This document shows positions 1 through 5,719 of a stretch of 6,423 nt of DNA, in pieces. Made by a program: the position numbers and the translations under genes. The stretch's first letter is position 1, and every line of letters begins with the position of its first letter. The stretch is from DATFGK01 sp046712825 (GTDB lineage: Bacteria; Actinomycetota; AC-67), in contig JBKKCR010000078.1 of the NCBI GenBank assembly GCA_046712825.1, positions 1-6,423 of the forward strand. Direction: 5' to 3'. The notes under the pieces are model-generated. The model did no database searches and had not been told where the DNA came from. It saw only the letters and a program-made list of their open reading frames with translations.

Positions 1-980
<980 letters not shown>

Positions 981-1085
981 GGTCACTCCTGCGACCACCG
1001 AAGTTTGCTCCGAAGAGCTACCTCCGGGGCAACAGGCGTTTGATCTCTTTGCAAGGCATTTCAAAGGAGTCCGCTCTTTGCGTGG

Positions 1086-1114
1086 CCCGAGTCTCGCTTA
1101 CCCGAGAACTCGAG
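1086..1114 (-). other. hairpin in the rRNA leader
   Basis: On the RNA strand, CGAGTTCTCG (from + 1103-1112) is followed by a six-base loop GGTAAG and then CGAGACTCG (from + 1088-1096). They pair over nine base pairs with one bulged U. One G·U and one G-C pair extend the stem outward to 1086-1114. It lies between the boxA-like element and the 16S 5' end. A role in antitermination or rRNA processing is inferred from position only. Confidence 0.55.
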
Positions 1115-1130
1115 CTTCAGCTGTCTCTCG

Positions 1131-1148
1131 CTATGCAGTTTTCAAGGC
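1131..1148 (-). promoter_or_regulatory. boxA-like antitermination element in rRNA leader
   Basis: The RNA-strand sequence GCCTTGAAAACTGCATAG closely resembles the boxA segment found in rRNA leaders and spacers of Gram-positive bacteria (CTTTGAAAACT type). In known systems NusB and S10 bind boxA to build an antitermination complex that prevents Rho termination of the untranslated rRNA transcript. The position, about 80 nt into the leader and well before the 16S, is as expected. The family assignment is by motif similarity only. Confidence 0.6.
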
Positions 1149-1232
1149 GCAGACAGCCCAGACTCCACCCTTATCTCTCTAAGGTTGGTGTCCAGGAGGT
1201 GTGTCACCGTCCCCAGTGGACGGCAGAGGGAT

Positions 1233-1260
1233 AGTATAGCCCTCACTCGCGAGAAGGCAA
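1233..1260 (-). promoter_or_regulatory. rRNA operon promoter
   Basis: On the minus strand TTGCCT (1260-1255) and TATACT (1238-1233) are separated by 16 bp, a good match to a housekeeping sigma factor promoter. TATACT differs from TATAAT at one base. Transcription would start near 1226 and run toward the 16S gene. The spacer contains the perfect 8-bp palindrome CTCGCGAG (1246-1253), whose significance is unknown. No second rRNA promoter was recognised in the window. Confidence 0.65.
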
Positions 1261-1294
1261 CCGGCGCGAGCGTCCGCGAAAACGTGCGCTGAGC

Positions 1295-1302
1295 AGGGGG
1301 GA
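1295..1302 (+). promoter_or_regulatory. ribosome binding site of the DUF1918 gene
   Basis: The purine run AGGGGGGA ends 7 bp before the ATG at 1310. It is a G-rich variant of the Shine-Dalgarno sequence and supports that ATG as the start. Confidence 0.6.
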
Positions 1303-1309
1303 TCGGTCA

Positions 1310-1567
1310 ATGCCCAAGCCTGGTGATCGAGTCGTCGTCGAAGGATCGAAGGTCGGGGGCGGCCGCAGGGAAGGTACCCTGGTCGAGACCCTCGGAAGCC
1401 TGATCAAGGTTCGTTGGACGGACGGAGGCGAGACGATCATGGCGCCGGGAGCCGGAGCGGTCAGCTTCTTGCCGGGATCGGCCAAAGCCGCGAAGGGCAG
1501 CACGGCGGTTCCGAAGAAGAAGGCTGCGAAGCCGGCGGCGAAAGCGAAGTCCGCGAAGAAGCGCTAG
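1310..1567 (+). CDS. DUF1918-like small protein with basic Lys/Ala tail
   Basis: An 85-residue protein. Residues 1-55 match the DUF1918 pattern as I know it: PGDRVVVEG near the N terminus, then a Gly/Arg turn with REG, then VRWTDGGET and a PG motif. This is a small beta-rich fold like those in nucleic-acid-binding or SH3-like proteins. DUF1918 proteins are common in actinobacteria and have no established function. Residues 57-85 form a separate tail with 10 Lys, 10 Ala, one Arg and no acidic residue (for example PKKKAAKPAAKAK), resembling histone H1 or the tail of mycobacterial HU. DNA or RNA binding is therefore likely but is inference. The start is supported by a G-rich ribosome binding site. 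The gene is divergent from the rRNA operon, and its TAG stop overlaps the stop of the convergent coiled-coil gene by 4 bp. No signal peptide or membrane segment is present, so it should be cytoplasmic. Confidence 0.85.
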   Translation: MPKPGDRVVVEGSKVGGGRREGTLVETLGSLIKVRWTDGGETIMAPGAGAVSFLPGSAKAAKGSTAVPKKKAAKPAAKAKSAKKR

Positions 1568-2583
1568 ATCGCCGGGGTCCGGTCGAGCTTCGCATTCAGC
1601 TCGGCCAGCCGAACCTCGAGGTCGGCGACCCGTCGTGTAAGGAATGCGGTGGACCCGACGCGCTCGGCAACTCGAAGGATCGCTTCCCGCACCTCGGTCA
1701 CCTGACCCTGCATCGCTTCGACCCGTTCGGTCGCAGTGCTCGCGACGGTTTCGGCGAGGCCCGCCACACGATTCTCAAGCGCGCGGATCTGCTGAGTCAG
1801 GACGGCGACGCTCCCGTCGGTGCCGGCACGTCCGCCGGCGAGTCGCGCCTCATCGACCGCGACCTTCCCCATGAGTGTGTCGAACGACGAAGCGATCGAA
1901 CCGACCCGCTCGGCCATCGCGCTGATCCGTTCCTCGTACGCTTTTTCGCGCCCGGCCATCTCGTCGCGGAGCTGCGAGGCGACGACCCCGAGCTCTTCGC
2001 TGAAGGAGCCGCTGTCGACGCGCGTTCCCGCGAGCGCTTCACCGACGCGGTTTTCGACCTCGGCGACGACCTCGTCGGCCCGCGAACGCGCTTGCTCCAC
2101 GAGATCGCTGATCGCACGCACTTGCTCGACGCTGGTACCGGAGAGCGCTTCGACCTCACCGTGCAACCGCGCTTCTGCAGCCTCGACCGCCATGCGCGTC
2201 GCTTCGAGTCCTTGCGCGAGTTGGGCGCGGATCGCGTCTACGGAGGTCTGCTGCCCGTCGAATCGTGAATCGATCAGCTCCGCGATGTGCGTGTCGATGC
2301 CGACCCACGCGTCGCGCAGATCTTGCGCGGTGTCGGTGACGGCGGTGAGCGCATCCTCGACGCGCGCACGCATCACTTGCATCTCGCCGGAGATGCGGCG
2401 GGAGTCTTCTTCGCGAGTGGTGACGACGCGCGCGATGTCGAGTTCTATCGAGTCGAGGCGCGCCTCGAGTGCGGAAAGGGAGTTCGCTACTTCCAATTGG
2501 CCGAGCACCTCTAGGGATGGAGAGGAATACGGTCGTTCGGCGGTTTTCGCACCGCCTCGAGAGGTGTTCCTAGGGGAAGTCAT
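1564..2583 (-). CDS. coiled-coil protein of unknown function
   Basis: A 339-residue protein of unrecognised family. After a short polar N terminus (about residues 1-25, with prolines at 4, 18 and 22) there is no proline until residue 337. This stretch of about 314 residues is rich in Ala, Glu, Arg and Val, with hydrophobic residues at heptad-like spacing (for example LEARLDSIELDIARV at 39-53 and VADLEVRLAELNAKL at 319-333). It should form long alpha-helical coiled coils. A likely break is the Gly-rich segment at 250-257. It has no cysteine, signal peptide or membrane segment. I chose the ATG at 2583 because GGAGG sits 5 bp upstream; a TTG at 2637 would add 18 residues but lacks such support. 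It lies 81 bp downstream of thiI, probably with its own promoter. A structural or scaffold role is only a guess, and low-complexity similarity to apolipoprotein-like or chemoreceptor helices would not be informative. Confidence 0.85.
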   Translation of the reverse strand: MTSPRNTSRGGAKTAERPYSSPSLEVLGQLEVANSLSALEARLDSIELDIARVVTTREEDSRRISGEMQVMRARVEDALTAVTDTAQDLRDAWVGIDTHIAELIDSRFDGQQTSVDAIRAQLAQGLEATRMAVEAAEARLHGEVEALSGTSVEQVRAISDLVEQARSRADEVVAEVENRVGEALAGTRVDSGSFSEELGVVASQLRDEMAGREKAYEERISAMAERVGSIASSFDTLMGKVAVDEARLAGGRAGTDGSVAVLTQQIRALENRVAGLAETVASTATERVEAMQGQVTEVREAILRVAERVGSTAFLTRRVADLEVRLAELNAKLDRTPAI

Positions 2584-2588
2584 CGGAT

Positions 2589-2593
2589 CCTCC
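2589..2593 (-). promoter_or_regulatory. ribosome binding site fixing the coiled-coil gene start
   Basis: GGAGG on the minus strand lies 5 bp before the ATG at 2583. This decides the start in favour of that ATG over the in-frame TTG at 2637. Confidence 0.75.
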
Positions 2594-2608
2594 GAGGTAA
2601 GGTCGGTA

Positions 2609-2637
2609 AGGCTACCGGGCGAGAGTGGGAAAAACAA
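2609..2637 (-). promoter_or_regulatory. possible promoter of the coiled-coil gene
   Basis: On the minus strand TTGTTT (2637-2632) and TAGCCT (2614-2609) are 17 bp apart, putting a transcript start near 2602 and a leader of about 20 nt that contains the ribosome binding site. Each hexamer matches the consensus at only about half its positions, so this is tentative. The tandem heptamer GGTAAGG (2596-2602 and 2605-2611, + strand) overlaps the -10 hexamer and the predicted start region and could be a regulator site. Confidence 0.35.
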
Positions 2638-2664
2638 CGCCCCAGCTAGAACTACTCGCAGTGG

Positions 2665-3834
2665 TCAGGGAAAGCGGAACGTACGCACCTCAGCGCCGGC
2701 GATCGCTTCGGCGACGAAGGTATCCAGGTCCAGCTTGCTTTCGGCCGCGCGCACCTGATCGATCGTGGCTTTCGTCGCGGGCCGTTTCGGCTCGAAAAGA
2801 ACGCACGCTTCTTGACAGGGCGCGCTCGAAACGCCGAACGTGCCGAGCACCGCGGCCTCGTCGACGATCTCTTCCTTGTCGCGTCCGACCAGCGGCCGGA
2901 GGACCGGCAGATCCGCCGCCTCCTCGACGGCCCCGAGGTTCTCGAGTGTTTGCGACGCAACTTGTCCGAGCGAATCTCCCGTGACGAGCGCGCCCGCGCT
3001 TTCGCGGCGGGCAACCTCGGACGCGATGCGCATCATCATCCGACGGTACAGAAGCGTGCGGAGCGGCTCCGGACACTCCGCTGCGATGATCTTCTGCGAC
3101 GGGGCCAGCGGGAGCAGGTAGAGGGTCGTCGCGTACTGGTGGCGAGTGAGGATCTCGACGATCTCCGCAACCTGACGCGCGCTGGACGCGTCCGTGTAGG
3201 GCTGCGAGTGGAAGTGCGCGAACACGACGCGAGAGCCGCGACGCATCATGCGGGCGGCGGCGACGGGCGAATCGATGCCGCTCGAGACGAGCGCGACGAC
3301 CTTGCCCGACGAACCGACCGGGAGCCCACCCGCTCCTTTGCGTCGATCCGCATACACGATGACGAGCTCCCCCACGATCTCTATATGACAGGTCAGATCG
3401 GGTTCGGACAGGTTGACGCGCTTGCCGCTCCGCTCGAGCAGATAGGCGCCGACCTTTTCGTTGATCTCGCGGGACGAGAGGGCGAATGCGGAGTGCGCCT
3501 TCCTGGCGCGCACGGCGAACGTCTCGAAATCTCGCTCGCGAGCGACGCTCCATGCCACTTCTCCGAGCCCGTCCGGATCGAGCCGGCCGCCTACCCCGAG
3601 TCCGAAGTTCGCCACGCCGAAGACCCGCGCCAACCGCTCGGCGACCAGTTCGCGGCCGGCCTCCGGTTCCAGCGCGATCAGGACGCGACCCGGGAGCTTC
3701 CGCGGCTTGTCGGCACCCGTGCCGGTCAGGGCGGTGGTGAGGTTGCGTACGAGGATGTTCTCGAACAACGAGCGGTTGCGGCCCTTGAGGCCGATCTCGT
3801 GATAATGGACGATCGCGTAGGGACGGGTGGGCAC
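2665..3834 (-). CDS. thiI: tRNA 4-thiouridine synthetase ThiI (no rhodanese domain)
   Basis: A 389-residue ThiI. The enzyme adenylates uridine 8 of tRNA and replaces its oxygen with sulfur; in some bacteria ThiI also supplies sulfur for the thiamine thiazole ring. Visible parts are an N-terminal ferredoxin-like region starting IVHYHEIGLKGRN (residues 8-20), a THUMP region at about 60-165, and the PP-loop ATPase with SSGIDSPVA (184-192), VTGDSLGQVASQTLENL (284-300) and LRPLVGRDKEEI (312-323). The last two are close to family consensus. The PP-loop has SSGIDS where SGGIDS is usual. The C terminus stops after the ATPase domain (residue 389), so there is no rhodanese domain as in the longer E. 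coli enzyme; the length is like the Bacillus type. Cys340 and Cys344 sit where the conserved cysteine region lies. The start is GTG at 3834, placed by the conserved N terminus. No cysteine desulfurase gene is adjacent. The upstream -10-like hexamer suggests a leaderless mRNA. Confidence 0.95.
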   Translation of the reverse strand: MPTRPYAIVHYHEIGLKGRNRSLFENILVRNLTTALTGTGADKPRKLPGRVLIALEPEAGRELVAERLARVFGVANFGLGVGGRLDPDGLGEVAWSVARERDFETFAVRARKAHSAFALSSREINEKVGAYLLERSGKRVNLSEPDLTCHIEIVGELVIVYADRRKGAGGLPVGSSGKVVALVSSGIDSPVAAARMMRRGSRVVFAHFHSQPYTDASSARQVAEIVEILTRHQYATTLYLLPLAPSQKIIAAECPEPLRTLLYRRMMMRIASEVARRESAGALVTGDSLGQVASQTLENLGAVEEAADLPVLRPLVGRDKEEIVDEAAVLGTFGVSSAPCQEACVLFEPKRPATKATIDQVRAAESKLDLDTFVAEAIAGAEVRTFRFP

Positions 3835-3840
3835 GCCTTC

Positions 3841-3846
3841 AGTGTA
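3841..3846 (-). promoter_or_regulatory. putative -10 element of thiI (leaderless)
   Basis: TACACT on the minus strand fits the TAnnnT -10 pattern and ends 6 bp before the GTG start at 3834, so transcription would begin at or next to the start codon. The only purine-rich stretch nearby, GAAGG, ends one base before the GTG, too close for a normal ribosome binding site. No clear -35 element is seen. Confidence 0.4.
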
Positions 3847-3863
3847 GTCCCTGCAGGAAACCC

Positions 3864-3869
3864 TATTAT
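3864..3869 (+). promoter_or_regulatory. putative -10 element of the lipoprotein gene (leaderless)
   Basis: TATTAT differs from TATAAT at one base and ends 6 bp before the GTG start at 3876. Transcription would start at about the G of GTG, giving a leaderless mRNA. No Shine-Dalgarno sequence is found at usable distance; an AGGA at 3855-3858 is too far upstream. The -35 region is not recognisable. Confidence 0.5.
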
Positions 3870-3875
3870 CAGCTT

Positions 3876-4478
3876 GTGAAGCACCGATCGTTGACCGTTG
3901 TCGTGAGCTTGCTGCTGGTCGCCTGTGGTGGCGGCTCCGCGCTCACGGCCAAGGACCTCGCCCGCATAATGCCGTCGGCTGCGGATGCGCCACCGAGCAC
4001 GCAGATCGACGCCGAGTCGTCGGGCCCGAAGGTCGAGCTTGAGGAATTCGTCACCGACAACGACGTCAGGATCCGGCTTTCGCAGCTCGGCTTCAAGGTC
4101 GCTTGGACCACGTCGTTCGCGACGGCGAACTACGTGCCCGACAAGGACAAGGCTCCGGTGGGTTCGGCGTTCTACGGAACCTTCGCCGCCATCCTGAGGG
4201 ACCAGAAGGCCGCCGCCGACGGGTTCGACTTCTACGTCCGGCGGCTGAGGGGCCGGGCCCAAGACCTCACCACGCTCGTGATGCAGGATCTGGGGGACGA
4301 GGTCTTCTCGTTCCGCTTCTCCACGCTCGACGACACGCCGCTTCCGGGACTCGCCATCTTGTGGCGAGTGAAGAACGGGCTCTTCTCGCTCGTGGGTGTG
4401 GGCAACCCGAGTCCCGATCCTAAAGCTGCGCGCGCTCTCGCCGCGAAGATCGCCGCGCGGGCAGAGAAAGCGGGCTAG
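3876..4478 (+). CDS. predicted lipoprotein of unknown function
   Basis: A 200-residue protein with a short lipoprotein signal peptide: basic MKHR, hydrophobic LTVVVSLLLVA, and a lipobox LVAC with the modified cysteine at residue 17, followed by GGGS. After prolipoprotein processing it should be a membrane-anchored extracytoplasmic protein of about 184 residues. The mature part begins with a low-complexity linker (about 30-50, Ser/Ala/Pro/Asp) and then a mixed alpha/beta region with aromatic residues and no further cysteines. I recognise no domain. The GTG at 3876 is the natural start because it directly precedes the signal peptide; it is likely translated from a leaderless transcript. The gene is divergent from thiI (41 bp between starts) and converges with the MarP-like protease gene, with 2 bp between stops. 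Placement next to another envelope protein is suggestive, but they are on opposite strands, so a shared role is not shown. Confidence 0.85.
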   Translation: MKHRSLTVVVSLLLVACGGGSALTAKDLARIMPSAADAPPSTQIDAESSGPKVELEEFVTDNDVRIRLSQLGFKVAWTTSFATANYVPDKDKAPVGSAFYGTFAAILRDQKAAADGFDFYVRRLRGRAQDLTTLVMQDLGDEVFSFRFSTLDDTPLPGLAILWRVKNGLFSLVGVGNPSPDPKAARALAAKIAARAEKAG

Positions 4479-4480
4479 CC

Positions 4481-5662
4481 CTAGAGCGCGCAGCTGCCGG
4501 TGGCAACGGCACGGGTACCGTTCTTCGCGGCGTCGTAGGCGCGATCGATCTCGTCGGCTGTGAGCGCGTACGCCTCGTTCGGGTCGTCGGCTGATGCCGC
4601 GAAGATCATCCCCCGGACGATGCCATCTTCGTCCACGAAAGGACCGCCCGAGTTCCCCTGGATGACCTTCGCTGAGAGCACGTACACGTCGCGAGAGACG
4701 AGCTTGCGGTTGTAGATGTCGCGGCCGACCGCGTCGGTCATCGCCCGCACGCGGGCAGGCGAGATCCTGCGCTTCCCCCCGCCCGGGTACCCGATCGCTG
4801 CGCCGTCGGTCTGCCGTCTCGCCGGCTGGGTGGTCATCTTCAGGATGTGATCGGGGGTCGACGACAGCCGGAGGACGGCGATGTCGATGTCGGTGTTGAT
4901 GAAGACGACGACACCACGGATGGACCCGCCCTGCGGATCGATCACGCGGTGACCTGAGGTGCCGGCCACGACGTGGGCGGCGGTGATGACATGCCGGGAA
5001 TCGAGCGGGAAACCGCTGCCGTCGACGACGCCGCCGCATCCGACGCTCTCGATCTTGTAGGTGCCTTCGGCTGCCGCGAGGATCTCGCCGTCATTCGCGA
5101 GCGATGCAGGTGGAGGCTCGACGCCGGGGGCGAGCGACGGGTTCAGCTGCGCGAAGACGTCCGGGAAGCCCGACTGGTCGAGGAAACGCCCGATCTCGGC
5201 CAGGATCGCAGGCGGCCGGGGGAAGACCTCGTCGATCGCGCGCAGGATGGTCGAGTCTTTGACGGCACGCGCGAGCGTCGGCGACGGCCCGCGTTTGAGC
5301 GTGGACCCGAGGAACCACGCCCCGATGAGCGCAAAGAAGACACCGATGATCCCGCCGAGGATCTGATCCACCTTGCGCGCACCGATCCTCGAGATCCGCT
5401 TGCGAACCGCGAGGCCGAGCGCCGCGACAAGTGCCTCGAACAGGAACGCGATCCCAAGGAAGACGCCGAGCCCGAGGAAGGCTTTCGTGGTCACGTCGTC
5501 GGGGTTGATCGCGTTGACGATGGGCGGAGCGATCACCGAGCCGAGGATCAGCCCCGCGAAGAATCCGCCCCAGGAAAACACTTGCAACAAGGCGCCCCGC
5601 GCCAGACCGGACCACAAGGCGAGCCCGATGGAAACGAGGAGGACGAGATCGATCCAGTTCAC
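4481..5662 (-). CDS. marP: MarP-like membrane-anchored serine protease (CvpA domain + trypsin domain)
   Basis: A 393-residue protein. The N-terminal ~120 residues contain four hydrophobic helices (about 4-22, 32-52, 60-85, 100-120) of the CvpA/colicin V production type. A linker (about 122-195) leads to a chymotrypsin-fold protease domain outside the membrane. The triad is visible: His230 in ITAAH, Asp260 in DIAVLRL, and Ser338 in QGNSGGP. Cys209 and Cys391 fit the disulfide of Mycobacterium tuberculosis MarP (Rv3671c); from memory its residues are Cys214, His235, Asp264, Ser343 and Cys395, each offset by 4-5 from those here. MarP is needed for acid and oxidative stress resistance in mycobacteria and cleaves the peptidoglycan hydrolase RipA. 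The function here is by homology, and the substrate is unknown. The start is GTG at 5662, chosen because it begins the NWIDLVLLV helix; its ribosome binding site is weak. maoC ends 57 bp upstream on the same strand. Confidence 0.9.
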   Translation of the reverse strand: MNWIDLVLLVSIGLALWSGLARGALLQVFSWGGFFAGLILGSVIAPPIVNAINPDDVTTKAFLGLGVFLGIAFLFEALVAALGLAVRKRISRIGARKVDQILGGIIGVFFALIGAWFLGSTLKRGPSPTLARAVKDSTILRAIDEVFPRPPAILAEIGRFLDQSGFPDVFAQLNPSLAPGVEPPPASLANDGEILAAAEGTYKIESVGCGGVVDGSGFPLDSRHVITAAHVVAGTSGHRVIDPQGGSIRGVVVFINTDIDIAVLRLSSTPDHILKMTTQPARRQTDGAAIGYPGGGKRRISPARVRAMTDAVGRDIYNRKLVSRDVYVLSAKVIQGNSGGPFVDEDGIVRGMIFAASADDPNEAYALTADEIDRAYDAAKNGTRAVATGSCAL

Positions 5663-5674
5663 CCGGCGGCTCTC

Positions 5675-5687
5675 ATTCCGGCGGAAT
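5675..5687. repeat. 13-bp inverted repeat upstream of the marP start
   Basis: ATTCCG-G-CGGAAT is a perfect 6-bp inverted repeat with a one-base centre. It begins 12 bp upstream of the GTG at 5662, in the 57-bp gap after maoC. It is too short and lacks a T-run for a terminator; it could be an operator or chance. Confidence 0.35.
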
Positions 5688-5719
5688 ACTACGTGAGCAG
5701 GCGACGCGTGGGAGTGAGA

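Larger units (their letters stand above)
981..1226 (-). other. 16S rRNA leader (pre-rRNA 5' external spacer)
   Basis: This stretch has no protein-coding gene. It is read as the transcribed leader between the rRNA promoter (predicted start near 1226) and the mature 16S 5' end, about 245 nt. It holds a boxA-like element (1131-1148) and a hairpin (1086-1114). Nearer the 16S, CTTTG and CAAAG repeats flank the segment at 1049-1068, and the octamer CTCTTTGC occurs twice (near 1045 and 1074). Part of it should form the 5' arm of the RNase III processing stem, but the matching 3' arm lies outside the window. Open frames over this region are random. Confidence 0.75.

Noticed and set aside
2584..2637. 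Earlier TTG start for the coiled-coil gene
   Set aside because: It would need a rare start codon with no ribosome binding site, whereas GGAGG sits properly before the ATG at 2583.
2618..2664. Rho-independent terminator after thiI, suggested by a TTTTT run
   Set aside because: No stable GC-rich stem precedes the T-run on the minus strand. The run fits better as part of a promoter region for the next gene.
1820..2758. 312-codon open frame on the plus strand (and the 284-codon frame at 1414-2268)
   Set aside because: Both are antisense to the coiled-coil gene. That gene has a good ribosome binding site and consistent heptad composition; the antisense products are Ser/Arg/Ala-rich noise.
2690..3553. 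287-codon minus-strand frame inside thiI
   Set aside because: Out-of-frame shadow of thiI with extreme Arg content.
2812..3879. 355-codon open frame on the plus strand
   Set aside because: It is fully antisense to thiI, which has unmistakable family motifs.
3726..5039. 437-codon open frame on the minus strand
   Set aside because: It overlaps the marP-like gene in another frame and runs antisense through the lipoprotein gene. Its product is an Arg/His/Pro-rich sequence typical of shadow frames in GC-rich DNA, while the overlapped genes have clear motifs.
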